DNA of 32,930 nt from an uncultured Actinomycetes bacterium (GTDB taxonomy: Bacteria > Actinomycetota > Actinomycetes > S36-B12 > CAIYMF01), in assembly GCA_903918645.1 (NCBI GenBank), contig CAIXFH010000194.1, forward strand, positions 1-32,930, written 5' to 3'. Positions 16,201 through 24,098 of the stretch are shown here, piece by piece. Positions within the stretch are counted from its first letter, which is position 1. Every line of letters starts with the position of its first letter. Position numbers and translations under genes: made by a program. The notes beneath the pieces were generated by a model that saw only the letters and a list, made by a program, of their open reading frames with translations, did not search any database and was not told where the DNA came from.

Positions 16201-19200
16201 AGCGGTGACCAGTTCCTGCCGCAGGAGAACTTCCCGCCGGCTACCCCTGGCGCTGGTTCCGATGCACCTCAGGCCGCGCCAGGCACCCCGATCACGTCCG
16301 GTCTCGGCGAGACGATGGGTTGCGCAGGACCGATGCACAACGTGCATGTCACTAACGCCGACTTCATCAACGGTGGCGGGAGTCCCTTCGAGGGCACTGA
16401 CATGCCCCTGTGCACCGACAAGTTGGTCACGGTCAACGACGCTGGTACCGGTGGTACCAACTTCGAGCTGTTCACTGACGTCCCGTTGGCCGCGCACTTC
16501 TGGGGCCTGATCCTCAACGACCTCGGTATCACCACGGACCCGACCTCGATCAACTATGACGAGGCCGAAGGTCTGCCCAACGCGCCGACCGGTATCTACG
16601 ACTGGGCCGGCAACTTGATCGACACCGCGATCGCTGACAAGAACGGCTTCTACGAGGCCGTTGTGCCCTCAAGCGATCGCATCAACAACCCGTCTCCGTC
16701 GGGTGTCTCGCCGAACATGTTCCGTCTGGTGGGTAACGACCCCGGATCGGTGGGGCATCTCAACCCGACCTACGATCCGCGCTACCGCACCATCGCCACG
16801 AACTTCCAGTCATGGCCCGGTCTGTGGACCGTGACCGACACCGCGCCTACTGCGGCTGTCGCGACCACGTTCGACGGCAGCCTGACCAACACCAAGTGCG
16901 TGTTGCCCACGGGTGAGCCGCAGATCTTCGCGGCCGACAAGGCCGTGGCCAACGGTGCCACGACCCTGACCCTCACGGGACGCGACTTCGGTGTCGGCGA
17001 CAAGTGGAGTGGCGTGTTCCTCGGCGCTCCCAACGACGCTGCTGCAGCGCCTGGCACTGGGCAGGCACTCGCAGTCACTAGCTGGACCGATACTTCGGTG
17101 ACGGTACAGATCCCTGCCGCTTCTGGTTCGTTCCTTGCTGGCCCGCGTCAGGTCATCCTGATCAACGCTGACCGCAAGATCACAACGAGCGGCATCACGC
17201 TGCACGTGATCGGCGCGAATTACAGCCCACGCGTGATCGAGGTCGGCCCAGGCAAGACCTTCGACACCAATGCAGCACCGGTCACGATCGGCTTGTCCGC
17301 TGCCGCTCGTAACGGCGACAACTCGATCATCGTCGCCAACGCCGCCGGAATCGGAGTCGGCTGGGATGTTGCGGGTGCCGGTATCGATCCCGGTTCCACC
17401 GTCACTGCCATCGCGCCGAACTACGCCACGAGCAGTACCGGTTTCCGCTATGCGAACAATGTGACTGTATTGACCCGGACATCGGGAACGTTCAGCGCCC
17501 AGGTCAAGTTGGGTGCGGCTGTCACCGGCCGTGGAATCACCGCTGGTACCACGGTCACTGCGGTCGGCGCGTCGACGATCACCATCTCGCGCCCGACTAC
17601 GAGTACATCTGGTAACAGAAACAACGCCAACACCAGTACGAACCTGACCTTCAGCAACGTTGCTGGTAGCCGCATCGATCTGACGCGGGCAACGCTGGCC
17701 GATATGCCGGTCGGGACGCTGGTTACCTTCACGCTGACCCGTCCGATTCAGCTGGCTATCGATAGTGTCAGCCCGAACCCCGATCCAAATGTCGTCTCGG
17801 CCAGCGCGGATGCCATTGTCGCTGCCCGCTCGAGCACGTTGATCGTGGTCTACCCCAAGACCCCGACCGACGCCACGCCGCGTGGCGAGTACCAGGAAAA
17901 CTTGATCGTCTACACCCCTGGCGTGAAGCTGCAGGGTCTGGGCTCTGGTGGTTTCCAGGCTGATGGCACCTACATCTACGGTTCGCTGCTCGATGGTCAA
18001 ACCTTCGAGCAGGCGAACTCGACCGGCCGCAACTGGCTGCGTCTGGTCACCGAACTCGTGGGCAACACTCAGGTCGACCCGAACATCCCCGCTCGGGTCA
18101 CGAACACACCGACCGGTACCGGCGACGTGTCGCTGCCCGACTCGGCCGTGGTCACCTACCTGACCCCGACCAGCGCTTTCGGTGGCACCGGTGGTTCGGC
18201 TACGAACACAGGCTCCTCTGGCACCTCGGGCCAGTCCACGATCACCTTCAGTGGAACCGCCGTGATCAACGCCTACATCGGTTCGGCTGTCACCGGTACC
18301 GGTATTGGTACGGGTGCAGTAGTCACTGCTCAAAACGGTCGCGTGGTCACGCTCTCAGTGGCGAACTCGGCAACTGTCAGCGGCACCATCACCTTCACCT
18401 CGAACGCGAAGCCACAGCTCGACGGCTTCACGATCACAGGTGGTAAGCAGGACAACGTTCCCACCAACATCAACGTCCTCACCGGTGGAAACCAGACCCC
18501 ATGGGCTGGTGCAACCGCTCGCGGTCAGATCGTGACCCAGGGCGGTGGCGTGTTCATCAACGGTGGCACCAACGGTGTCACGATCTCGAACAACCGCATC
18601 GACGGTAACTCCGGCACCTACGCCGGTGGTATCCGAGTGGGCACCCCGTACGTCAACGGCAACATCGGTTCTGCCGACACGGCCGCCACTCCTCGCACCA
18701 ACTACACCCTGATGAACCAGAACCTCACCATCGCGCACAACGCGGTCGTGAACTCGGGTGCTCAGAACCTCGCTGGTGGTATCGGTATCTTCTCCGGCAC
18801 CCCGCGTTACCGCGTCGCGTTCAACGACATCTGCGGTGACTACAGCGCTGAGTACGGTGGCGGTATCACTCAGTACGGCCTCAGCCGTCAGAGCCGCATC
18901 GACCACAACCGAATCTGGTTCAACCAGAGCTACGACGAGGGCGGCGGCATCATGCTCGCCGGTGAACTCACGCCGAGCGCAGCCACTCTCACCGGTGGTA
19001 CTGGTGAAGTCACAGTCGACAGCAACAAGATCGACCAGAACCTTGCCAACGATGACGGTGGCGGTATCCGCACCCTGAACGCCGGCAACTGGCAGATCAC
19101 CATTGAGAACAACGAAATCGCCAACAACCTCAGCACTCACGAGGGTGGCGGTATCGCACTCAACAACTCCAGCAAGGTGCTGATCGACAACAACACCATC

Positions 19201-21393
19201 ACCGGCAACGTCACCTCGGCCACGGCCGCGACCAGCAACGGCCTACCAGCCGCCGCCGGTATTGCCACCTCCGGTAACGACGCGCTCTTCCAGGCGACCC
19301 TGCCTGCTGGCTCGCCGACCTTCACTCGCCCGGTCGCCTACAACAACATCTTGTGGGACAACCGAGCTGGTTACTTCGACGGCCAGGCAGAGCACGGTCT
19401 CGGTGTCGCTGGTGACACTGCCCCGATCAACTACTGGGACATCGGTTCGCAGGACAACTCGGGTCTCGTGCCCGTGTTCAACTCGACCCTCGAGTCGTGC
19501 GTCGGCACCACGCTGGCACAGGACTGCAGTGGGTCACTTGGCACCAACATCAACACCAACCCGCTGTTCACTAAGTCATACATGCCAGGTCTGGTCATCG
19601 ACACTCGTCGTGCGTTCTTCGCCTTCCGTCAGACGTTGATCACCGACCAAACCGTCTCGCCTTGGGATACCGGCGACTACTCGTTGACGCAGGCTTCACC
19701 GGCCCGCGACATCGGCGCCCTCACCCGTTCAGACACGGTCGGAGCCACGACCACCGTCTACACGGCACCCACAGTCGACATCAACGGAACGCCGCGCCTC
19801 GGTGCGACTGACGCTGGTGCCTACGAGTGGACCCCGCCGCCCACGGTGCCTAGTGCCCCGACCGCGGTAGCCGTGACGCCGGCGAACAACTCGCTCGTCG
19901 TCCGCTGGGCAGTTCCCACCAACGGTGGCGGACTCACGCTGGGCAACTACACCGCCCGTGCGTGGAACGCGCTCACTGGTGGAGCCACATCAGGTACCTG
20001 CTCAACCGCCACGCTCACCTGTACCATCACGGGCTTGGTCAATGGCACGACGTACTACGTCGATGTCACCGCGAGCAACCTGCTCGGCACCTCAGTGGCC
20101 TCAACCCCGCGTATCTCGGCAGTGCCGATGACGGTGCCAGGAACTCCCACTGGTGTTGTCGTGATCGGTAAGTCCATGGCACTCGGGGTCACCTGGGTGG
20201 CCCCGGTCAGCAACGGTGGTTCGACTATCACTGGCTACACCGCCACGGCGTACGCCAACGACCAAGCGACGATTTGCAACACTGTCTTCGGTGCTACGCC
20301 GACCAACTGGCCAACCTGTACGTTGATTGGGATCTCGGTCGGCACGCATGCGAACCCGGCCTACACCACGGTCATTGGAACGTGTACCACCAGTGGTGCG
20401 CTGACCTGCGATATCACACCGCTGGCGACGGGTACTCGGGGTTACGTCACCGTCTACGCGACCAACGTTGTCGGTAACAGCCCGGAGTCGAGCCGACTGC
20501 CCACGACACCGAACGCTGTGGCACTTGCACCTGCAGGTGCGGCAACGGGTCTCACCGCAGTTGGCAACAGCAGCACTGGTGCGATTGTGGTCACGTGGGA
20601 TACACCTCCGGTTAATGCGGAGCCGATTACGTCCTACACAGCTAATGCCTACTCGGCGCTAACTGGTGGAAACCTGCTCGGCTCATGCACCACAACCACT
20701 GGTGTCACCTGCACTATCACGAGCTTGACCAACCTCGTAAGCGGCAACATGGCTGCTTACGTCAGCGTCACTGCAGTGAGTGCGACAAGTCCTGCCGGAA
20801 TCACGTCAACGCCACGCGTTGCCGCCACCTGGGCCTCGCCGTACGTCACCAACCTCGTGGTAACGCCAAGCATCGTCACTGCCACGAACACCGGGTCCTC
20901 CGGTACGAGCGGCGCGTCGACGATCGCCTTCAGTGGCTTCGCTGGGATCAACGGTGTTGTCGGATCCACGGTGTCTGGCACGGGGATCGGCGTGGGCGCG
21001 ACTGTTACCGCAGTAGCTGGCCGCACCCTCACCCTGTCGGTACCGAACACCGGTGCTGTCAGCGGCACGATCACCTTCGGGCGTCGCATCCTGACAACCA
21101 CCTGGACGACGTTCGCCACTGGAACGGTCAGCAACTCACAACTGGCGCTGTACGCAGCCAGCACGGGTGGCGCAGCCCTTCAGACGGTCAACACGTCGAG
21201 CAACCCCGGGTCTTTCGGGACGGGTAGTACGAACACCTCAGTTGCTACTACTGGAACCCTGCCGGCAGCCACGACGTACTACGTCGCGGTCAAGGCTTCC
21301 ACGTCTGGCAACGCGGGCTTCTTGGCCGCGGCTCGGACACAGGTCTACGGACCTGAGTCCGCGCCACGCACTGCCGGGACGACCTCCCCGTAA
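13243..21393 (+). CDS. giant secreted mosaic protein (SdrD/CnaB-like, IPT/TIG, beta-helix, Fn3-like)
   Basis: About 2,716 residues. An N-terminal signal peptide (RRVLAVMTAGALAIGTLSAV, cleavage near ATAA) sends it outside. Beta-sandwich carboxypeptidase-regulatory/CnaB-like segments follow, then an SdrD-type domain with a calcium-loop motif, VFTDLNENGRRDPGEPG (about 636-652). An IPT/TIG-like domain (about 1224-1323) comes next. A right-handed beta-helix (about 1500-2040) shows repeated GGGI turns and rungs such as VTISNNRIDGNSG and VLIDNNTITGN, and closes with the PRLGATDAGAYEW motif (about 2196). Four Fn3-like domains occupy the C-terminus. Five GTGI modules are spliced in. No LPXTG motif, terminal helix or other anchor is seen. 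ATG 13243 is preferred because GGGAGAG (13232-13238) precedes it; ATG 13213 overlaps the upstream stop. I infer an extracellular scaffold or adhesin for the oxidase proteins encoded next. Confidence 0.85.
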   Translation: MSSSPSTASAGARNRLGGLGRRVLAVMTAGALAIGTLSAVGAISAPAATAAALPPISNLSVNVVAARTLNIGPGFIHAGDPVTKYQYLIQKVNIGNPYDKATDCTSPVNDTATVTNDPMYPNNCDWGGTRLSNTGDPIVDSGSVDLTAVPVVNDLAADMARQPLADGDYIISIKADGYEIGGSNFCVAAGTGAKCTAPNTPITGPVEVKLQEGPLPLANVRIRVFEDTAPVDGTYEIDAEQGLAGFRGYLSDQLGDVSTDFFGNPLCTVYEHGAPDAQHPDGPVLFGADGAPIIATILSNKGTAATPVVGSRTVTAVNQPNSTVITLTGAAAPTAFVGAAVTGTGIAPGTTVLQIGSGTGATANRRVVISVPTTAVVTGQITFASINGQCFSDINGDILIPNMAPGRYGITVRQPADKMDWLQTTTLEGAQDHDWWVMAGDTGYGSELTYGSELVPEVQFGYIPPKKTSDYLIPLEVDDNTGLLAPTCTIGGRGGCATMDNGGLARGSITGTLHTGCKYIGTQGSNLANPNNIDIAVTNEMKDCGPIGASERGVVAVSSLDYADQEGYAARTNIDGTFTVPNVRAGNYMVTFFDDAMNHILSTANVTVTGASGAESTANMGTVYIQYWFARISGYVFTDLNENGRRDPGEPGVEKSFLSVRERDNTPMDQFTNALETDSNGWYDVIQGYPLTRFLILEHVDPRFRPTGYTVTPCNAKKGITYTGGAVDISVLPVLGLCGEIDWGVQPLLHGETGGIAGTVTYGTTRNELDASQAATENWQPGIPNVPVHLNAVVKDASGNPVTNTDGSLQHGPELWWNCSDANPGCAYADRIPYVSETYKQPTGCTALDKDGNPLVEQKALPAPSDPNLRCIESNMIGWAAAPSDATPGGSAQEVNGNYGFGSSKLNLIDPHSATYDITDPANPKDDDGNPLELYAPLDGSLVGQNYKYDEQMLKADDYIVSVDIPQDAYGKPMYQVTKEEDVNIFSGDQFLPQENFPPATPGAGSDAPQAAPGTPITSGLGETMGCAGPMHNVHVTNADFINGGGSPFEGTDMPLCTDKLVTVNDAGTGGTNFELFTDVPLAAHFWGLILNDLGITTDPTSINYDEAEGLPNAPTGIYDWAGNLIDTAIADKNGFYEAVVPSSDRINNPSPSGVSPNMFRLVGNDPGSVGHLNPTYDPRYRTIATNFQSWPGLWTVTDTAPTAAVATTFDGSLTNTKCVLPTGEPQIFAADKAVANGATTLTLTGRDFGVGDKWSGVFLGAPNDAAAAPGTGQALAVTSWTDTSVTVQIPAASGSFLAGPRQVILINADRKITTSGITLHVIGANYSPRVIEVGPGKTFDTNAAPVTIGLSAAARNGDNSIIVANAAGIGVGWDVAGAGIDPGSTVTAIAPNYATSSTGFRYANNVTVLTRTSGTFSAQVKLGAAVTGRGITAGTTVTAVGASTITISRPTTSTSGNRNNANTSTNLTFSNVAGSRIDLTRATLADMPVGTLVTFTLTRPIQLAIDSVSPNPDPNVVSASADAIVAARSSTLIVVYPKTPTDATPRGEYQENLIVYTPGVKLQGLGSGGFQADGTYIYGSLLDGQTFEQANSTGRNWLRLVTELVGNTQVDPNIPARVTNTPTGTGDVSLPDSAVVTYLTPTSAFGGTGGSATNTGSSGTSGQSTITFSGTAVINAYIGSAVTGTGIGTGAVVTAQNGRVVTLSVANSATVSGTITFTSNAKPQLDGFTITGGKQDNVPTNINVLTGGNQTPWAGATARGQIVTQGGGVFINGGTNGVTISNNRIDGNSGTYAGGIRVGTPYVNGNIGSADTAATPRTNYTLMNQNLTIAHNAVVNSGAQNLAGGIGIFSGTPRYRVAFNDICGDYSAEYGGGITQYGLSRQSRIDHNRIWFNQSYDEGGGIMLAGELTPSAATLTGGTGEVTVDSNKIDQNLANDDGGGIRTLNAGNWQITIENNEIANNLSTHEGGGIALNNSSKVLIDNNTITGNVTSATAATSNGLPAAAGIATSGNDALFQATLPAGSPTFTRPVAYNNILWDNRAGYFDGQAEHGLGVAGDTAPINYWDIGSQDNSGLVPVFNSTLESCVGTTLAQDCSGSLGTNINTNPLFTKSYMPGLVIDTRRAFFAFRQTLITDQTVSPWDTGDYSLTQASPARDIGALTRSDTVGATTTVYTAPTVDINGTPRLGATDAGAYEWTPPPTVPSAPTAVAVTPANNSLVVRWAVPTNGGGLTLGNYTARAWNALTGGATSGTCSTATLTCTITGLVNGTTYYVDVTASNLLGTSVASTPRISAVPMTVPGTPTGVVVIGKSMALGVTWVAPVSNGGSTITGYTATAYANDQATICNTVFGATPTNWPTCTLIGISVGTHANPAYTTVIGTCTTSGALTCDITPLATGTRGYVTVYATNVVGNSPESSRLPTTPNAVALAPAGAATGLTAVGNSSTGAIVVTWDTPPVNAEPITSYTANAYSALTGGNLLGSCTTTTGVTCTITSLTNLVSGNMAAYVSVTAVSATSPAGITSTPRVAATWASPYVTNLVVTPSIVTATNTGSSGTSGASTIAFSGFAGINGVVGSTVSGTGIGVGATVTAVAGRTLTLSVPNTGAVSGTITFGRRILTTTWTTFATGTVSNSQLALYAASTGGAALQTVNTSSNPGSFGTGSTNTSVATTGTLPAATTYYVAVKASTSGNAGFLAAARTQVYGPESAPRTAGTTSP
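14197..14391 (+). repeat. GTGI module copy 1 (in giant protein)
   Basis: Encodes about residues 319-383, with core VGAAVTGTGIAPGTTVL and ending in VVTGQITF. It separates ADGAPIIATILSN from INGQCFSDINGDILIPN, which look like two halves of one CnaB/SdrD-like domain. It is the most divergent of the clear copies, and its left edge is approximate. Confidence 0.65.
17281..17652 (+). repeat. GTGI module copies 2 and 3 in tandem (in giant protein)
   Basis: Encodes about residues 1347-1470. The first core is VAGAGIDPGSTVTAI and the second is LGAAVTGRGITAGTTVTAV, followed by TNLTF. The two units appear to share or lose a boundary strand near 17460. They separate VIEVGPGKTFDT from PIQLAIDSV, which normally adjoin at the start of beta-helix domains of this type. 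Confidence 0.6.
18202..18396 (+). repeat. GTGI module copy 4 (in giant protein)
   Basis: Exactly 195 bp, 65 codons, from TNTGSSGTSG to VSGTITF, core VTGTGIGTGAVVTAQNG. It interrupts the beta-helix between VVTYLTPTSAFG and PQLDGFTITGG. It is closest to copy 5: the last 21 bases of the two differ at one position. Confidence 0.8.
20884..21078 (+). repeat. GTGI module copy 5 (in giant protein)
   Basis: Exactly 195 bp, from TNTGSSGTSG to VSGTITF, core VSGTGIGVGATVTAVAG. It lies inside the last Fn3-like domain, between YVTNLVVTPSIVTA and GRRILTTTWTTFATG. Confidence 0.8.
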
Positions 21394-21400
21394 GGCAACT

Positions 21401-21440
21401 CTTCCTCCCCCGTCTGGCTTACCCCAGATGGGGGAGGAAG
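21401..21440. promoter_or_regulatory. 17-bp stem-loop between the giant gene and the first oxidase gene
   Basis: Arms at 21401-21417 and 21424-21440 pair over 17 bp with a single G-U wobble around a 6-base loop, CTTACC. It starts seven bases after the giant-gene stop. No U tract follows, so it may be a factor-assisted or partial terminator, an attenuator, or an mRNA-stability element that sets the ratio of giant protein to oxidases. The remaining 98 bases to the next start hold no clear promoter. Confidence 0.65.
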
Positions 21441-21538
21441 ACCCCCCACTCGCATTACGACAACTAGGGACTTTCAGACCCCCCGGCAAACCCGATGTGC
21501 TTATGGCAGATCGAACCGGAACATTAGAGGAGTCAATC

Positions 21539-22792
21539 GTGACCGACGACACCACGAGCAGCGTTTCGCCGCTCTTGTCGCGACGTAATTTCCTGCGAGC
21601 GGGAGTGTTGGGCGCAGCCGGTACTGGCGTAGCAATGTATGCCAGTAAGCAGGCTCCCCGAGCTGCCGCAGCAGCCCCGACGTTTGTGCCGACCAAGACC
21701 GATGAGGTCCACTTGGTTGGTACGGATGGCTGGGTGTCCATGCCGACCAGTGCGCCGCCGGTCGATCCCTACTGGCCAGACAGTTACGCGCCAAACCCAT
21801 ACAACATGTACGTGTTCGGGTTCCGCAACGTCACCGGCCTTAGTGACGCCCAGGTAATCGCGCAACGCGGTCTGGCCCAGATCTCAGCGCCGATCCTGGC
21901 CTTCGATGAGGGCAGCGAGGTGAAGATCTCGCTGACCAACCTCGGCCTCTCTCAGCGCCCCGACCTCGTTGACGGTCACACGATGCACTGGCATGGCTTT
22001 AACAACGCCATCCCGATCTTCGACGGTGTGCCGGAGATGTCAGCGTCGGTGCCGATCGGCAAGACGATGATCTACTACTACCGTCCACACGACGCAGGTA
22101 CCTTCATGTACCACTGCCACTTCGAGGACGTCGAGCACGTCCAGATGGGCATGAACGGTCTGATCTACGTCCGGCCGAAGATGAACGCCGACGGTAACCG
22201 CTACGTCTACAATGACGCTCGCACCAAGTACGACCGCGAGTTCCCGCTGTACCTCAGCGAGGTCCAGCCGGAGTCACACTGGCGTGACGCGCACATCCAG
22301 ATTACCGACTGGGCGAGCTATGACCCGGGCTTCTCACTGTTCAACGGCCGCGCATACCCCGACACCCTCGAGGGCACGTTCGACCCGATGACGGTCTACC
22401 CGGCCGGATCGCAGGGCGAGCGCCTTCGGTACCAGCCACGTGGCTCGGTCATTACGGCGAACGCCGGCGAGACCATCCTGCTCCGGATTGCCTCACTCGG
22501 CTACATCCGGCACACGATCACCCTCGACGGTGTCCCGCTGCACGTAGTCGGTGCGGACGCCACGCAGCTCATTGGCGCTGACGGCCACGACAACAGTTAC
22601 ATCACTAATTCCGTTGCTGTCGGACCGGGTGAATCCCGCGACGTGCTCTTCACGGCGCCGGCGCCCGGTACTTACAAGTTGTACGACCGCAACTTCTCCA
22701 ACTTGTCCAACGACGGTGGCGGTGGGTACGGCGGCATGCTGACCGAAATCCGCGTATCGGCGCCAGGCACCCTTCCGGCTCAGGCGAGGTAG
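21539..22792 (+). CDS. multicopper oxidase-fold protein 1 (type-1 copper plus half trinuclear site)
   Basis: A 417-residue exported protein with a Tat signal, SRRNFLRAG, followed by a hydrophobic stretch. Two cupredoxin domains are visible. Domain 1 carries H147-T-M-H150-W-H152-G and H192-C193-H194 in YHCHFEDVEHVQMGM. By comparison with two-domain laccases and nitrite reductases, H147, C193, H200 and M205 form a type-1 copper site, while H150, H152, H192 and H194 are half of a trinuclear cluster. Domain 2 (about 260-417) lacks the HPxH and HxH motifs needed to complete it: the corresponding regions read IRHTITLDGVPLHVVG and YKLYDRNFSN. The GTG at 21539 follows AGAGGAG (21526-21532). The next oxidase-fold gene starts five bases after its stop. 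The substrate is unknown. Confidence 0.9.
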   Translation: MTDDTTSSVSPLLSRRNFLRAGVLGAAGTGVAMYASKQAPRAAAAAPTFVPTKTDEVHLVGTDGWVSMPTSAPPVDPYWPDSYAPNPYNMYVFGFRNVTGLSDAQVIAQRGLAQISAPILAFDEGSEVKISLTNLGLSQRPDLVDGHTMHWHGFNNAIPIFDGVPEMSASVPIGKTMIYYYRPHDAGTFMYHCHFEDVEHVQMGMNGLIYVRPKMNADGNRYVYNDARTKYDREFPLYLSEVQPESHWRDAHIQITDWASYDPGFSLFNGRAYPDTLEGTFDPMTVYPAGSQGERLRYQPRGSVITANAGETILLRIASLGYIRHTITLDGVPLHVVGADATQLIGADGHDNSYITNSVAVGPGESRDVLFTAPAPGTYKLYDRNFSNLSNDGGGGYGGMLTEIRVSAPGTLPAQAR

Positions 22793-22797
22793 AACTG

Positions 22798-24084
22798 ATG
22801 AATCTTCGACGACTCCTCGCAGGCGGACTCAGCCTGACGGTGCTGACGGGAGCCCTGTTCGCAGCGGCTGCCTCGCCTAGCTCCGGTGCCACGCCGATCG
22901 CCGGTGAAGGCATCATGTGCGAACCGGGTAACGGTTCGTACACGATGACCGCTGCCGCAGGCCGGATGACGTTGCCCGACGGCAACACCATCTACACGTG
23001 GGGCTATCACACCCCCACGCATGACTTCCAGAACACCGCACCCACTCTGTGCGTCACGGTGGGCACCCCGGTTCGCGTCGCTTTGACGAACAACCTGACC
23101 GCTGACACCTCGCTGATGTTCCCCGGCATGCCCAACGTGCAGGCCGACGGAGTCGAGTCGGCACCTCTTTCGGATGCGACAGGTCGAGTGACCTCGCTCG
23201 CGCCGATCGCGCCAGCCAACGGCGGCACTGTCACTTACACCTTCACGCCCAACAAGCCAGGTACCTATCTCTACGAGAGCGGCACCGACGTCAACACGCA
23301 GATTGAGATGGGCCTTTACGGCGCTCTCATCGTTCGCCCGGCGGCTTCTGCCACACAGGCTTACGACGACCCGCGCACGGCGTTCGAGCCCAACCGCGAG
23401 TTTTTGCACGTGTTGAGCCAGGTTGACCCCCAGATCCACTCGGACGTCGAGTTGGGCAAGCCGGTCGACTGGAGCACGTACTCACCCAAGTACTTCCTGC
23501 TCAACGGTCGTAGCGCACCCGACACGGTTTCTCCGAATGATGCAGCATGGCTGCCCTACCAGCCTTATGGCTCGATGGTGCATGTTCGTCCGCAGGACCC
23601 CAACGGTGGCGACACGCTGCCCGCGCTGGTTCGCTATATCAACGTCATGAACACCGATGCCGCGTTCCACCCGCACGGCAACACCGAGCGAGTCATCGCT
23701 GAGGATGCGGCGCCTTTGGACAGTGCTGGGTCTGGTGACAGTAGCTATGGCTCGTTCCTGGTCGATGTCGGCGCAAGCCGCACGGTAGACGCGATGTTCA
23801 CTTGGTACGACGTTGAGAAGTACGACCCGGTCAGCAACCCGATCCCAGTGGCGCTGAGTCCCTTCCAGGACATCATCCTCAAGGGCACCTGGTACGCCAT
23901 GAGCCCCTACCTCGGCTTGCAGCAGAACTTGCCAGCCGGCATCACACAGTTCAACCAGTGCGGTGAGTACTACCACATGGCTCACAACCACGCGTTGGAC
24001 AAGGCAACGAACTACGGCGCCACCTTCGGTGGACAGATGACCCTTATCCGGATCGATCCGCTCAACGGCTGCCCGGCCAAGTGA
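22798..24084 (+). CDS. multicopper oxidase-fold protein 2 (complementary half trinuclear site)
   Basis: A 428-residue secreted protein with a Sec-type signal (RRLLAGGLSLTVLTGALFAA, cleavage near SGA). Domain 1 has lost all copper ligands: the HWHG position reads LMFPGMPN and the HCH position reads TYLYESGTDVNTQIEMG. Domain 2 retains FH291-P-H293-G and YYH393-M-A-H396-N-H398, which match the trinuclear-cluster motifs of a C-terminal cupredoxin domain. It therefore has the half that protein 1 lacks and lacks the type-1 site that protein 1 has. AGGCGAGG precedes the ATG at 22798. Its stop overlaps an in-frame GTG of the following gene. I infer that it pairs with protein 1 to form one working copper oxidase. 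Confidence 0.88.
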   Translation: MNLRRLLAGGLSLTVLTGALFAAAASPSSGATPIAGEGIMCEPGNGSYTMTAAAGRMTLPDGNTIYTWGYHTPTHDFQNTAPTLCVTVGTPVRVALTNNLTADTSLMFPGMPNVQADGVESAPLSDATGRVTSLAPIAPANGGTVTYTFTPNKPGTYLYESGTDVNTQIEMGLYGALIVRPAASATQAYDDPRTAFEPNREFLHVLSQVDPQIHSDVELGKPVDWSTYSPKYFLLNGRSAPDTVSPNDAAWLPYQPYGSMVHVRPQDPNGGDTLPALVRYINVMNTDAAFHPHGNTERVIAEDAAPLDSAGSGDSSYGSFLVDVGASRTVDAMFTWYDVEKYDPVSNPIPVALSPFQDIILKGTWYAMSPYLGLQQNLPAGITQFNQCGEYYHMAHNHALDKATNYGATFGGQMTLIRIDPLNGCPAK

Positions 24085-24098
24085 CGAGGACAAAGACC

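Noticed and set aside
16810-18333. 507-codon minus-strand open frame inside the giant gene
   Set aside because: High-GC shadow of the giant gene; Arg/Gly/Asp-rich with no recognisable domain and no ribosome site.
21167-21538. Upstream extension of the first oxidase-fold gene into the giant gene
   Set aside because: The Tat signal and a strong AGAGGAG site place the start at 21539; the extension reads through the hairpin and the end of the giant gene in another frame.
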